DNA of 64,000 nucleotides from Rhizorhapis sp. SPR117 (GTDB taxonomy: Bacteria > Pseudomonadota > Alphaproteobacteria > Sphingomonadales > Sphingomonadaceae): assembly GCF_021742065.1 (NCBI RefSeq), contig NZ_JAKKIE010000009.1:1-64000 (forward strand), given 5' to 3'. Position 1 is the first letter of the stretch. Every line of letters begins with the position of its first letter. Position numbers and translations under genes: made by a program. The notes below the pieces were generated by a model that worked only from the letters and a program-made list of their open reading frames with translations, did not search any database and was not told where the DNA came from. Below, one piece after another: positions 17,032 through 28,480 of this stretch.

Positions 17032-19674
17032 ATGAACAAGGTTGCAAGCTCGGAAAAATCGTCAAAGCCATCCGGCCCTGTCACGCCCATGATGGTGCAA
17101 TATTTCGAATTGAAGGCGGAAGCCGGAGATTGTCTGCTTTTTTACCGTATGGGCGACTTTTTCGAACTGTTTTTTGACGACGCGAAACAGGCTGCCGCAA
17201 CACTGGACATTGCCCTCACATCCCGTGGTGAACATGACGGGAAACCGATACCCATGTGCGGCGTGCCGGTCCATGCGGCGGAAAATTACCTCGCCCGCCT
17301 GATCCGCGCCGGCCACCGCGTCGCCATTGCCGAACAGACCGAAAGCCCCGCTCAGGCAAAGGCACGCGGCGGAAAGGCGCTCGTGCGTCGCGCAATTGTC
17401 CGATACGTGACGGCGGGGACGCTGACCGAAGACAGCCTGCTTGATGCACGCAGCGACAATATGCTGGTGGCGATTGGCGCCGCGGGTGGACAGATGGCGC
17501 TGGCCGCCGCTGACATTTCGACCGGACGATTTGAAGCACTTTGCGTCGAGGAGCAGAATCTGCAAGCCGAACTGGCGCGGCTCTGCGCGTCGGAAATCGT
17601 GGCGGCCGATGATCTGGTGCTTGATCTGTCCGATGTCCACGCCTTCGATCGCGGGGCCTTTGACAGCAGCCGGGCAGAGACGCAGTTGAAGAAGCTGTTC
17701 GGTGTCGCAACGCTGGACGGGTTCGGGCAGTTTTCCCGCGCCGAACTCGCGGCAATGGGCGGACTCATCGCCTATCTCGACCATGCGGGCAAGGGCAGAC
17801 TTCCCTTCCTGCAACCGCCGGTACAGCGTCATGCGGCCATGCATTTGATGATCGATGCGGCCACGCGTGAAAGCCTGGAGATCGCACAGACAATGGCAGG
17901 GGCACGGGCCGGCAGCCTGCTGGGGACCATCGACCGGACGGTAACCGGAGCGGGCGCGCGATTATTGGGTACGGATCTGTCCGCGCCCCTGATGGACAAG
18001 CAAGCCATCGAGCAAAGGCTGGCGCTGGTCGGCTGGTTTCATGACGACAGCAATATGCGCGACTTTGTGCGCGGAGCATTGAAGGCCCTGCCCGACATTG
18101 GTCGCGCGCTGGGGCGCATTGCCATCGGACGCGGCAGCCCGCGCGATCTGGGTCAGCTACGTGATGGCCTGAATGAAGCGCGGCTGCTGCGTGAACGGCT
18201 GGGACGGCTGCCCGAACCGCCTGAATTGCTGGCACAACTGCTGCCCCACCTCGATGGTCATGGCACGCTGGTCGATCAGCTCAGCCGCGCTTTGGTGCCC
18301 AGTCCGCCGACCGAAACAGCACAGGGCGGCTATATTGCCGACGGCTATGACGCGGCACTTGACGACCTGAGGCGAATGGCGGGCGATGGTCGACGCGCCA
18401 TTGCCGCGCTGGAAGCAAAATATCGGGACCAGACAGGCATCGCTTCCCTGAAAATCCGGCACAATGCAGTGCTCGGCTATCATGTCGAAGTCCCCGCACG
18501 TCATGGCGACACCCTGATGGCGCAAGACAGCGGCTTTGCCCATCAGCAAACCCTGGCTGGCGTGGTGCGGTTCAATTCTCCCGACCTGCATGAAGAGGCG
18601 ATGCGCGTGGCGCAGGCTGGCGCGCACGCCCTTGCCGCCGAAGCCGCGTACCTCGAAGAGTTGATCGAGGCGGCGTTGGCCTGCAAAGCCGAAATCTCTC
18701 GCGCCGCCGATGCGCTGGCGCGGATCGATGTCAGTGCCGCACTCGCCGAACGCGCGGCCGAAGGCGGCTGGTGTCGCCCGCAGTTCATGGACACGCAATG
18801 TCTCGACATACAGGGTGGCCGCCATCCGGTCGTGGAAGCGGCGCTGGCAAAGGAAGGCGTGCCCTTTATCGCCAATGATTGCACATTGGAAACGCAAAGC
18901 CGCCTGTGGCTGGTGACTGGTCCCAACATGGGCGGCAAGTCCACTTTTCTACGCCAAAATGCATTGATCATCATTCTGGCGCAGGCAGGAAGTTTCGTGC
19001 CTGCCGCCTCCGCGCGCCTCAATATGGTCGATCGTCTGTTCAGCCGTGTCGGTGCATCGGACAATCTGGCACGCGGGCGATCCACCTTCATGGTCGAAAT
19101 GGTGGAAACTGCCGCGATTTTGTCGCAGGCGACCGAACACAGCTTCGTCATTCTGGACGAGGTGGGACGCGGCACGTCAACCTATGACGGGCTCGCGCTC
19201 GCATGGGCCGTGGTAGAGGCGGTACATGAGGTCAATCGCTGCCGGTGCCTGTTCGCCACCCATTATCATGAACTGACACGCCTTGCCGAAAAGCTCGACG
19301 CGCTGTCACTCCACCACGTCCGTGCCCGCGAATGGAAGGGCGACCTTGTCCTGCTGCACGAATTGGCTCAGGGACCCGCCGACCGCAGCTACGGTCTTGC
19401 CGTTGCGCGCCTGGCCGGACTGCCTGCCGCAGTCCTTTCCCGCGCAAAGGACGTGCTGGCCCGGCTGGAGGAAGGTAAAGCGAAAACGGGCGGTATCGCT
19501 GCCGGGCTGGACGATCTGCCTCTGTTCGCGGCGATAGCGCAACCCGCAGAGGATAAAAAGGATCCTCTGCGGGACGCCCTTCATGCCGTCGATGCGGATG
19601 CTCTTAGTCCCAGAGAGGCGCTTGACGTCATTTATCGCCTCAAGCAACTGGCCAATGCCGATGATAATCCCTAG
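17032..19674 (+). CDS. mutS: DNA mismatch repair protein MutS
   Basis: An 880-residue mismatch-recognition ATPase. The N-terminal mismatch-binding motif is GDFFELF near residue 43, where the Phe and Glu contact the mispaired base. Connector, lever and clamp domains follow, then the ATPase with Walker A GPNMGGKST, Walker B VILDEVGRGTST and the signature region ending in ATHYHEL. The C-terminal dimerisation tail is present. It works with MutL, which is not in this window. glnD starts nine bases after the stop, so the two may share a transcript. Confidence 0.96.
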   Translation: MNKVASSEKSSKPSGPVTPMMVQYFELKAEAGDCLLFYRMGDFFELFFDDAKQAAATLDIALTSRGEHDGKPIPMCGVPVHAAENYLARLIRAGHRVAIAEQTESPAQAKARGGKALVRRAIVRYVTAGTLTEDSLLDARSDNMLVAIGAAGGQMALAAADISTGRFEALCVEEQNLQAELARLCASEIVAADDLVLDLSDVHAFDRGAFDSSRAETQLKKLFGVATLDGFGQFSRAELAAMGGLIAYLDHAGKGRLPFLQPPVQRHAAMHLMIDAATRESLEIAQTMAGARAGSLLGTIDRTVTGAGARLLGTDLSAPLMDKQAIEQRLALVGWFHDDSNMRDFVRGALKALPDIGRALGRIAIGRGSPRDLGQLRDGLNEARLLRERLGRLPEPPELLAQLLPHLDGHGTLVDQLSRALVPSPPTETAQGGYIADGYDAALDDLRRMAGDGRRAIAALEAKYRDQTGIASLKIRHNAVLGYHVEVPARHGDTLMAQDSGFAHQQTLAGVVRFNSPDLHEEAMRVAQAGAHALAAEAAYLEELIEAALACKAEISRAADALARIDVSAALAERAAEGGWCRPQFMDTQCLDIQGGRHPVVEAALAKEGVPFIANDCTLETQSRLWLVTGPNMGGKSTFLRQNALIIILAQAGSFVPAASARLNMVDRLFSRVGASDNLARGRSTFMVEMVETAAILSQATEHSFVILDEVGRGTSTYDGLALAWAVVEAVHEVNRCRCLFATHYHELTRLAEKLDALSLHHVRAREWKGDLVLLHELAQGPADRSYGLAVARLAGLPAAVLSRAKDVLARLEEGKAKTGGIAAGLDDLPLFAAIAQPAEDKKDPLRDALHAVDADALSPREALDVIYRLKQLANADDNP

Positions 19675-19683
19675 CTAGAAGCC

Positions 19684-22449
19684 ATGGCCACTCCTTTTGA
19701 CAGCATTGCGAACCGACGCGCCATCATTGACCGTCGAACCATCGCCGACAGCTTTGTCGTCATCGCCGCCGAACATGGGGACGACAAGACGAAGTTGCGT
19801 CACGCCGTGGTCGCACAGTTGAAAGACGTGCTGAGCGAAGGACGGTTCGAGATCGCCAAACGGCTGGCCGACAATCCTTCTCGCGGTCGGGAAGCGGCGG
19901 CTGGTCAGGCATTCCTGATCGATCAGATCGTCCGCCTGCTTTACGACGCCACCGTTCAATATCTATACCCGGCCAATAATCCGACAGCATCCGAACGCAT
20001 GGCGATCATGGCGGTGGGCGGCTATGGCCGGGGCGAAATGGCGCCCCATAGCGACGTCGATATCGCCTTCATCACACCTTATAAACCCACGGGATGGACC
20101 GAACAGGTCATCGAATCGATGCTCTATTCACTCTGGGACCTGCAACTCAAAGTCGGGCATAGCAGTCGATCCATCGATGAAACCATGCGCATGGCAAAGG
20201 AAGATCTGACGATCCGCACAGCCTTGCTCGAAGGGCGCTATATCTGGGGCGACCAGACGGTTTATAATGAAACATCCACGCGTTTCGATAAAGAAGTCGT
20301 GAAGGATACTGCACGTGCCTTCATCGCGGAAAAACTGGCCGAACGCGATGAACGGCACAAGCGCATGGGCGACAGCCGTTATGTCGTCGAGCCCAATGTG
20401 AAAGAGGGTAAGGGCGGGTTACGCGATCTGCACACCCTGTTCTGGATCGGCAAATATGTGCATCGCGTGCGGTCGGTATCCGGCCTTGTCGATGTGGGAT
20501 TGCTGACGCCCAAGGAATTGCGGCAGTTCCAGCGGGCCGAAAATTTCCTCTGGGCCGTGCGTTGCCACCTGCACATGCTGACCGGACGAACCGAAGATCG
20601 GCTGACTTTTGACCTGCAGCTCGAAATCGCCACACGCATGCGGTTTGCCGACCGCGAGGGCAAATCTGCGGTCGAACGGTTCATGCAATATTATTTCCTG
20701 AACGCAAAGATGGTCGGCGATCTGACCGGGGTATTCCTGGCACATCTTGACGACGCGTTTGCCGCGCGCGGGCGCCGTTTCTTCCCCGGCATCACGCGCC
20801 GCCCAAAAAAACTCAACGGGTTCACGCTGAACCGTGGGCGTCTGGCTCTGCCTTATGAGGAATTTTTTGCAGAAGACCCCGTCCGCCTTATCGAAATATT
20901 CGCACTGGCCGACAAGCATGGCCTGGAAATCCATCCCCTCGCCATGCGTTCGGCCAACCGTGACGCGAACCTGATCGACAATCATATCCGCAACGACCCG
21001 CGTGCCAACGAATTGTTCCTGGATGTCCTTTCATCGCCGCGCGATCCCGAAACGGTGCTGCGCTGGATGAATGAAGCGACGGTATTCGGCCGCTTCGTTC
21101 CGGATTTTGGGCGTGTCGTCGCTCAGATGCAATTCGACATGTATCATCATTATACCGTGGACGAACATACCATCCGCGCTGTCGGCCTGTTGGCGGAAAT
21201 TGAAAACGACACGCACAAGGGCGACCATCCGCTCTCCACAGCGATCATGCAGAAGGTCATTTCACGCCGGGTGCTGTTCGTTGCGGTCCTGCTGCACGAC
21301 ATTGCCAAGGGTCGTGGCGGCGACCACAGCATATTGGGGGCGGAAATCGCGCTGGAATTATGTCCGCGCCTGGGTCTTACTCCAGCGGAAACCGAAACGG
21401 TGTCATGGCTGGTGCGCCATCATTTGCTGATGTCGGCCACCGCGTTCAAACGCGACCTGAGCGATTTCAAAACCATCCTCGACTTTACCGATATCGTGCA
21501 GAGCCCGGAACGGCTCCGCTTGCTGCTTGTCCTGACCGTCGTTGATATCCGCGCGGTTGGTCCGGGCGTATGGAACAGCTGGAAGCGGCAATTACTGTCC
21601 GACCTTTATGAAGCGGCGGAGGAAGTGCTGCGCCTTGGCCACAAGCAAAAGGGGCGCAAGGAAAGAATTGTGGCAAAGCAACAGAGGTTGCAATCAACGC
21701 TTGGCCTGTCCGACAAGGAACTCGCATCCCTCCGCAAACGCTTTCCCGAACCCTACTGGATTGCCGAGCCAGACGATATATTGGCGCAGAATGCCCGCCA
21801 TATTCTGAGCGCGGGGAAAAGCCCTCTCTCGATCGCTGCCGAAGTATATCCCGAACGCGGCGCAACGCTTGTGACCGTTTATGCATCCGATCATCCGGGC
21901 CTTTTCTACCGTATAGCAGGCTCTATCCACCTGGCTGGCGGTAACATCATCGACGCGCGCATCCACACGATGCGCGATGGCATGGCGATCGACAATTTCC
22001 TGGTGCAAGACCCCTTTGGCGGTCCGTTCGACCATGACGATCAACTGGCCCGCATCCGCACCGCCATTGAGGACGGCCTCGCCAACCGGCACAAAATGAC
22101 GACCCGGCTGGAGGCAAAGCCCCTGCCCCGCACTCGGGCCGAAGCATTCCACATCGCTCCCAATGTGTTGATCGACAACAAGGCATCGAACCGCTTCACC
22201 GTGATAGAGGTCAATGCGCGCGACCGTCCGGCCCTGCTCTACAGTCTGGCCTATGCGCTGTTCCAGTCAAAGGTTACGATCCACAGCGCGCATGTCGCGA
22301 CTTATGGTGAGCGGGCGGTCGACACATTCTACCTGACCGACTTGCTGGGTGGAAAGCTGGAGAGCAAAGCACGGCTTGCAACGCTTGAAAAAAGACTGCT
22401 CGAAGCGGCGGGCGCGGACATCGGGGAGCAAATATTGGAGGTTGCGTAA
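19684..22449 (+). CDS. glnD: [Protein-PII] uridylyltransferase / uridylyl-removing enzyme
   Basis: A 921-residue bifunctional nitrogen sensor that uridylylates PII proteins when glutamine is low and removes the group when it is high. Domains in order: nucleotidyltransferase with GGYGRGEMAPHSDVD near residues 114-128; a helical linker; an HD phosphohydrolase domain with LLHDIAKGRGGDHS near residue 540; and two C-terminal ACT domains (VTVYASDHPGLFYRIAG and VIEVNARDRPALLYSLA) that bind glutamine. The length is usual for Alphaproteobacteria. It follows mutS by nine bases and is convergent with recF. It may bear on the nasTS nitrate-sensing pair 2 kb away, but that link is only thematic. Confidence 0.95.
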   Translation: MATPFDSIANRRAIIDRRTIADSFVVIAAEHGDDKTKLRHAVVAQLKDVLSEGRFEIAKRLADNPSRGREAAAGQAFLIDQIVRLLYDATVQYLYPANNPTASERMAIMAVGGYGRGEMAPHSDVDIAFITPYKPTGWTEQVIESMLYSLWDLQLKVGHSSRSIDETMRMAKEDLTIRTALLEGRYIWGDQTVYNETSTRFDKEVVKDTARAFIAEKLAERDERHKRMGDSRYVVEPNVKEGKGGLRDLHTLFWIGKYVHRVRSVSGLVDVGLLTPKELRQFQRAENFLWAVRCHLHMLTGRTEDRLTFDLQLEIATRMRFADREGKSAVERFMQYYFLNAKMVGDLTGVFLAHLDDAFAARGRRFFPGITRRPKKLNGFTLNRGRLALPYEEFFAEDPVRLIEIFALADKHGLEIHPLAMRSANRDANLIDNHIRNDPRANELFLDVLSSPRDPETVLRWMNEATVFGRFVPDFGRVVAQMQFDMYHHYTVDEHTIRAVGLLAEIENDTHKGDHPLSTAIMQKVISRRVLFVAVLLHDIAKGRGGDHSILGAEIALELCPRLGLTPAETETVSWLVRHHLLMSATAFKRDLSDFKTILDFTDIVQSPERLRLLLVLTVVDIRAVGPGVWNSWKRQLLSDLYEAAEEVLRLGHKQKGRKERIVAKQQRLQSTLGLSDKELASLRKRFPEPYWIAEPDDILAQNARHILSAGKSPLSIAAEVYPERGATLVTVYASDHPGLFYRIAGSIHLAGGNIIDARIHTMRDGMAIDNFLVQDPFGGPFDHDDQLARIRTAIEDGLANRHKMTTRLEAKPLPRTRAEAFHIAPNVLIDNKASNRFTVIEVNARDRPALLYSLAYALFQSKVTIHSAHVATYGERAVDTFYLTDLLGGKLESKARLATLEKRLLEAAGADIGEQILEVA

Positions 22450-22467
22450 AAACGCAGCCCTCACCTC

Positions 22468-23535
22468 TCAGCCGGCCGGAACCACGTGTCCCGCGGACAC
22501 ATGCAGGCGGCAGGCATCCAACCCTTCAAACAGTGCCGGTTCCGTCCCGGTCATCCACACCTGCCCACCACCCGCTGCCAAGCGTTCGAACAGGGCCTGC
22601 CTGCGCACGGGATCAAGATGCGCGGCGACCTCGTCCAGCAATAGCACCGGTTTGCGCTTCATGCGCCGCGCCACCAATTCGGCATGGGCGAGGATGATCG
22701 ACAGCAACAGCGCCTTTTGTTCGCCGGTGGAACACAGCGCCGCCGCCTGCCCCTTGGCAATATGTGTGACGGCAAGATCGGTGCGATGCGGCCCCACAAG
22801 CGCTCGAGCGGCGGCGGCATCGCGGCGACGGCCTTCGTTCAATATCCGCGCCAGATCTTCTTCGGGTTCGTTCCAGCCCTCAAGCGCCAGGGCCGGCCGC
22901 GCAAAGGGTCCATCGGCCTGCGACAGCAGCGCTTCACCCAATGCAGCAACCGTATCGCGCCGCGCCGCGGCAACCGCTGTGCCATGTTCGGCCATCTGCG
23001 CTTCCAGCGCCGCCAGCCAGGTGGCATCGGCGGATCGGTCGGCGGTCAGCAATTTGGTCCGCGCGCGCATCGCTGCCTCATACCGGGCGCTGTGTACTGC
23101 ATGTCCGGCATGAAGCGCGAGTACCAGCCGATCCAGAAATCGTCTGCGTCCCCCTGGTGAATCCACAAACAACCGATCCATGGACGGGGTCAGCCACAAG
23201 ATGGAAAGCCACTCGGACAAAGCGCTTGCCGCCGCATTGGCGCCATTTATCCGCACCAGCCGCCTGTCTGGCGTATCCGCCGTCGTTCCGGTGCCAATGG
23301 TGACATCATCCACCTGCGCCGCAACGCTGAAATTACCTGGGCCACCCTGTCGAGCCATGTCCCTTAACGGTGCACGCCGCAAACCCCGCCCAGGGGCAAG
23401 CAGGGAAATTGCTTCCAATATATTCGTCTTGCCCGCACCATTTTCGCCGGTCAGCACGACAAACATGTGATCCGGCACGATCAGCGCATCGGCATGGTTA
23501 CGAAAATCGGTAATGGACAAGCGGCGCAAAGACAT
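22468..23535 (-). CDS. recF: DNA replication and repair protein RecF
   Basis: A 355-residue SMC-like ATPase that loads RecA at gapped DNA during recombinational repair. The P-loop GENGAGKTN lies near residue 35 and Walker B is [13 protein letters not shown] near the C-terminus. The signature helix is replaced by the RecF-type [17 protein letters not shown]. The ATG at 23535 ([14 protein letters not shown]) gives the conserved N-terminus; the upstream ATG adds eleven residues. In many bacteria recF lies beside dnaA-dnaN-gyrB; here, as in other sphingomonads, it is isolated, between glnD and a cytochrome b561. Confidence 0.94.
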   Translation of the reverse strand: MSLRRLSITDFRNHADALIVPDHMFVVLTGENGAGKTNILEAISLLAPGRGLRRAPLRDMARQGGPGNFSVAAQVDDVTIGTGTTADTPDRRLVRINGANAAASALSEWLSILWLTPSMDRLFVDSPGGRRRFLDRLVLALHAGHAVHSARYEAAMRARTKLLTADRSADATWLAALEAQMAEHGTAVAAARRDTVAALGEALLSQADGPFARPALALEGWNEPEEDLARILNEGRRRDAAAARALVGPHRTDLAVTHIAKGQAAALCSTGEQKALLLSIILAHAELVARRMKRKPVLLLDEVAAHLDPVRRQALFERLAAGGGQVWMTGTEPALFEGLDACRLHVSAGHVVPAG

Positions 23536-23690
23536 TCGAACCGCTCCGATCCTCTCGACATAGTGCACGGCCTCTGCGTTCTATTGGGTTGGAACACAAG
23601 GTCAAATGCTTTGATCTGGCGTCGTGATTGATGCAAATAGCGGACATGGCGAAACATCGGGGCACTGGTTCCGCAAATGAGGGGACGCAT

Positions 23691-24227
23691 ATGATCAGCA
23701 TGGAAGCGCAAGATCGATACAGCCGTGTGGCACGCTGGCTACATTGGGTCATTGCACTTTGCATCATTGCGGGCATTGCTTTGGGCCTGCTGCATGATCC
23801 GCTGGAAGATGTCTTCCCTGCCGCCATGTCCATCCACAAATCATTGGGATTGACGGTGCTGGTCCTTGTTCTGATACGGCTGGGCTGGCGTCTGGGGCAT
23901 ACGCCACCACCCTTGCCACAGGAAATGCCGGGCTGGGAAAAGTCGCTGGCGAAAATCACTCATGCCCTCTTCTACGTCCTGATGCTTGTCATGCCGCTAT
24001 CGGGGTGGATTTTCACATCGGCGGGCAAAAATCCGCTCAACTGGTTCGGCCTGTTCGACGTTCCCAAATTTGCGGTGTCCAAAGAAGATGCAATCACCGG
24101 CATCACCCATGAAGGACATGAACTACTCGGATTTTTTCTGGCCGGTCTTGTCGTGTTGCACATCGCCGCGGCGCTGCGGCATCATTTCCTTTTGAAAGAC
24201 AATGTGCTCAACCGCATGTTGACCTGA
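23691..24227 (+). CDS. Cytochrome b561 family protein
   Basis: A 178-residue inner-membrane di-heme cytochrome b of the prokaryotic b561 type, with four membrane helices. Candidate heme ligands are the histidines in ARWLHWVIAL (helix 1), SIHKSLG (helix 2), ITHALFYVLM (helix 3) and VVLHIAAALRHH (helix 4). Such proteins move electrons between quinol and periplasmic acceptors and can relieve superoxide; the partner is unknown here. GAGGGG seven bases before the ATG at 23691 fixes the start over earlier in-frame codons. It is divergent from recF and convergent with nasS. Confidence 0.88.
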   Translation: MISMEAQDRYSRVARWLHWVIALCIIAGIALGLLHDPLEDVFPAAMSIHKSLGLTVLVLVLIRLGWRLGHTPPPLPQEMPGWEKSLAKITHALFYVLMLVMPLSGWIFTSAGKNPLNWFGLFDVPKFAVSKEDAITGITHEGHELLGFFLAGLVVLHIAAALRHHFLLKDNVLNRMLT

Positions 24228-24247
24228 TGACAGGCACATCTGCCCAG

Positions 24248-25489
24248 TCATCTGGTCGACTTGCTGCCCGCGCCATTTTTCAGTTCTTTCAAATAGCTGT
24301 CGAGGTGGTCGGGATCGAAGGATCGGCGATCGAAAAACTGGTCGGGGCCGAGCAGCAGACGCCCCTGGACCGTGCCCACACCGATCGGTTCGGCAATCCC
24401 CCCTTCCAGCTTGGCACTTGCGCCGGGTAAAGGCACATTCGTACCGGACAAGGCCGCGCGATAGACATCGGGCCGGAAAACCTTTTGGGCCGCAGCATAG
24501 TCCCGTTCGCTTTGCACCACATGGCCGGCGCGCACCATCTGCGCATAGAGCCAGGCAGCCTGACTGACCCAGGGAAAGTTCGCCGCCTCCCGGTGCTGGA
24601 ACATGAAGTCGGGTATGTGCAAAGGCTCGCTGTTCGCCGATAGCTTGATCCGGTCGGAAATGGCGCGTTCGATCATCGGCGCCGGGCCATCGAGATATTC
24701 CGCCCGTGCCAGAATTGCTGCGTTTTCGGCAAAGCGCTCCGGTACGATAAACGCTTTGCCCGCATGATAAAGCGCCCGGATGACGCGGTGAACCAGGTCA
24801 CGCTCGCCCTCCATCCGGTCGGTCGGCATGGCGAGCACCTTTTCCACGCCTCGCTGCCAGATGTGCGACGTGACGGTGACGATGGCACCCGCGCCGCGAT
24901 CAACCGCCACGCTGTTCCATGGTTCGCCCACGCAAATCCCGTCAACCTCCCCCGCCGCCAGTGCATCTGCGGCAAAAGGTGGCGCGATGGTGATGATCTC
25001 CACTTCATTGTCGATGTCAACGCCGCTGCCCGCCAGCCAATAGCGCAACATATAGTTGTGACTGGAAAAACGGTGCACAACGCCAAGCCGAATCTTTGCG
25101 CCTTCCCGCGCTCGCGACGCGATGATCACCGCAAGCCTCCGTCCCGCCTCGACCGGGTCAGCAAGGCCTGTGGTATTCCCCGCCACCGCATCGGCAAGCC
25201 AGGGCGCCAATGTGATCGCATTACCATTGAGGCCCAGCACGAACGGCACCGACAGGGGCACCGCCGGTCGGCCAAGGCCAAGGCTGGTCGCAATAGCAAG
25301 CGGTGCGAGCAGATGTGCGGCATCGCTATGCCCATATAGCAAGCGGTCGCGCACCGTAGCCCAGCTCAGATCGCGGACAAGCTGAAGCTCGATGCCTTCC
25401 TGTTCGGCAAAGCCCAATTCGCGCGCCAATATCGGGAGAGCGGCATCGACCAATGGCAGGAAACCGATGCGGAACGGGGTCAATGTCAC
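24248..25489 (-). CDS. nasS: NasS-like nitrate/nitrite sensor (CmpA/NrtA family)
   Basis: A 413-residue protein of the NrtA/CmpA substrate-binding family (FRIGFLPLVDAALPILARELG; YGHSDAAHLLAPLAIATSLG; GICVGEPWNSVAVDRGAGAIV). It has no signal peptide or lipobox at the N-terminus. That, together with the four-base ATGA overlap with the upstream ANTAR regulator gene, points to the cytoplasmic sensor NasS rather than a transport receptor. In Paracoccus, Azotobacter and Bradyrhizobium, NasS holds NasT inactive until nitrate or nitrite binds. No nitrate transporter or reductase gene lies next to it in this window. The alternative is a transporter binding protein with a mis-set start, but no secretion signal is seen upstream either. 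Confidence 0.8.
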   Translation of the reverse strand: MTLTPFRIGFLPLVDAALPILARELGFAEQEGIELQLVRDLSWATVRDRLLYGHSDAAHLLAPLAIATSLGLGRPAVPLSVPFVLGLNGNAITLAPWLADAVAGNTTGLADPVEAGRRLAVIIASRAREGAKIRLGVVHRFSSHNYMLRYWLAGSGVDIDNEVEIITIAPPFAADALAAGEVDGICVGEPWNSVAVDRGAGAIVTVTSHIWQRGVEKVLAMPTDRMEGERDLVHRVIRALYHAGKAFIVPERFAENAAILARAEYLDGPAPMIERAISDRIKLSANSEPLHIPDFMFQHREAANFPWVSQAAWLYAQMVRAGHVVQSERDYAAAQKVFRPDVYRAALSGTNVPLPGASAKLEGGIAEPIGVGTVQGRLLLGPDQFFDRRSFDPDHLDSYLKELKNGAGSKSTR

Positions 25490-26067
25490 AAATCTCCTCC
25501 CATCAAATTCTCTGCGGTCACCAACGCTTCGGCGACTTCAGCGATCCGGCGATTGCTTTGCATGGCATGGCTGCGCAACAAGGCATAGGCAGCCGGTTCG
25601 TCGATGCCCCGGCGCTTCATGAGGATAGTCTTGGCGCGATCGATGGTTTTACGCTCGGCCAACAGGCTTTTCGCTTCGGCCAGCTCGCCCTGCAATTTGG
25701 AAAAGGCCTGAAAGCGGCGAACGGCAAGGTCGAGGATAGGCTTGATCCGTTCCTTGCGGAAACCATCGACGATATAGGCCGACACGCCCGCATCGACAGC
25801 CGCAATAGTGGATTCCTCGTCGCTTTGGTCAACGAACATGGCAATCGGTTTGCCGATGGAACGGGATACCAGAAAACTTTCCTCCAGCGTGTCGCGGCTG
25901 GGGTTTTCAAGGTCGATCAGGACGACGTCGGGTGCGAGCGCCGTCAGCCGCGCGACCAGTCCCTTACGGTCGGTCAGAATCGCAATGTCGGTAAGGCCGG
26001 CCTCTCTCAGCCCCTCCTCGATCACTGCCGCGCGCGCGGTGCTTTCATCGACTATCGCAATCCGCAA
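25486..26067 (-). CDS. nasT: ANTAR-domain antiterminator (NasT-like response regulator)
   Basis: A 193-residue regulator with an N-terminal receiver-like domain (RIAIVDESTARAAVIEEGL; DVVLIDLENPSRDTLEE) and a C-terminal ANTAR RNA-binding domain (LAERKTIDRAKTILMKRRGIDEPAAYALLRSHAM). ANTAR proteins of this type bind tandem hairpins in mRNA leaders and prevent termination of nitrate assimilation operons. The TTG at 26067 is preferred because AAGGA precedes it by about nine bases and the receiver domain starts directly there; an in-frame ATG 17 codons upstream lacks such a site. It forms a translationally coupled pair with nasS. The groEL terminator upstream separates it from the chaperonin transcript. 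Confidence 0.85.
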   Translation of the reverse strand: MRIAIVDESTARAAVIEEGLREAGLTDIAILTDRKGLVARLTALAPDVVLIDLENPSRDTLEESFLVSRSIGKPIAMFVDQSDEESTIAAVDAGVSAYIVDGFRKERIKPILDLAVRRFQAFSKLQGELAEAKSLLAERKTIDRAKTILMKRRGIDEPAAYALLRSHAMQSNRRIAEVAEALVTAENLMGGDL

Positions 26068-26143
26068 CCTGATCGTCCTTCCGCGCTGCGTTGCAGCATG
26101 ATTTGTAGCGAATTGCAACTATAGTGTCGCGCGCGCCTGACGG

Positions 26144-26175
26144 AAAAAGGCCGGAACTTTCGTCCCGGCCTTTCC
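26144..26175 (-). terminator. Intrinsic terminator after groEL
   Basis: A nine-base stem (AAAGGCCGG with CCGGCCTTT), a short loop, and an A-run on the plus strand that gives a U-run at the RNA end for the minus strand. It lies 25 bases past the groEL stop. Confidence 0.85.
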
Positions 26176-26200
26176 CATGTCTTTGTAGCAGATGAGAGAC

Positions 26201-27880
<1,680 letters not shown>

Positions 27881-27938
27881 TTATGCGTTTGTTACGGTCG
27901 AAACGTGGCTCAGCCAACGATTCCCAAGCCTGTTGACT

Positions 27939-28226
27939 TCAGCCAACAATGCCCAAAATGTCGCTTTCCTTCATGATCAGCAGGTCTTCACCGTCGATCT
28001 TGACTTCGGTGCCGGACCATTTGCCGAACAGGATGCGGTCGCCAGCCTTGACGTCCAGCGGTGTGACTTTGCCGTCTTCAGCCTTGGCGCCTGCGCCAGC
28101 CGAGACAACTTCGCCTTCCGAGGGCTTTTCCTTGGCGCTGTCAGGGATGATGATCCCGCCAGCTGTTTTCTCTTCCGCCTCTACCCGGCGAACGAGAACG
28201 CGATCATGCAACGGACGAAAACCCAT
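27939..28226 (-). CDS. groES: Co-chaperonin GroES
   Basis: A 95-residue subunit of the heptameric lid that closes the GroEL cavity. The start [20 protein letters not shown], the mobile loop around [19 protein letters not shown] and the C-terminal [14 protein letters not shown] are standard. GAGGAAGG seven bases before the ATG at 28226 selects this start over a much longer frame. First gene of the groES-groEL operon, behind a sigma-32-like promoter with a CIRCE site. Confidence 0.97.
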   Translation of the reverse strand: MGFRPLHDRVLVRRVEAEEKTAGGIIIPDSAKEKPSEGEVVSAGAGAKAEDGKVTPLDVKAGDRILFGKWSGTEVKIDGEDLLIMKESDILGIVG

Positions 28227-28327
28227 ATGCTTACCTTCCTCTTGTTCCACATTCTGGCCGGAGGTTATGCAGGGTTCCCCATATGGCGCCCCCTTCAATA
28301 GCCTGCCGTCCCAATCCTGAATCCTTG

Positions 28328-28354
28328 TTAGCACTCATGCAAGTAGAGTGCTAA
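28328..28354 (-). promoter_or_regulatory. CIRCE operator (HrcA-binding site)
   Basis: Perfect TTAGCACTC-N9-GAGTGCTAA, the consensus CIRCE inverted repeat bound by the heat-shock repressor HrcA. It lies at the expected transcription start of groES-groEL, so bound HrcA would block initiation. hrcA itself is not in this window. Confidence 0.96.
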
Positions 28355-28362
28355 CGGGCCTC

Positions 28363-28390
28363 ATATGGTCGCTTGATGCGCCGGGTCAAG
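28363..28390 (-). promoter_or_regulatory. Sigma-32 (RpoH)-like promoter of groES-groEL
   Basis: Read on the minus strand, CTTGAC (28390-28385) and CCATAT (28368-28363) are spaced by 16 bases. This matches the RpoH consensus CTTGAA and CCCAT well. The predicted start falls at about 28356, directly in front of CIRCE, so heat-shock sigma and HrcA control would act together. Confidence 0.65.
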
Positions 28391-28480
28391 GGCGCGCAGA
28401 AGAAAAACACAACATTGCGGCCCGGGCGTGCATGGGATAGGCCGGGAAACAGAGATTGACGTTTGGCAAGGAGCACTCGC

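Noticed and set aside
22440..22455. TGCGT/ACGCA hairpin at the glnD stop
   Set aside because: Five base pairs and no T-run; too weak to call a terminator.
26090..26119. Inverted repeat GTTGCA-N18-TGCAAC upstream of nasT
   Set aside because: Six-base arms with a long spacer are likely by chance, and it lacks the paired hexaloops expected of an ANTAR target.
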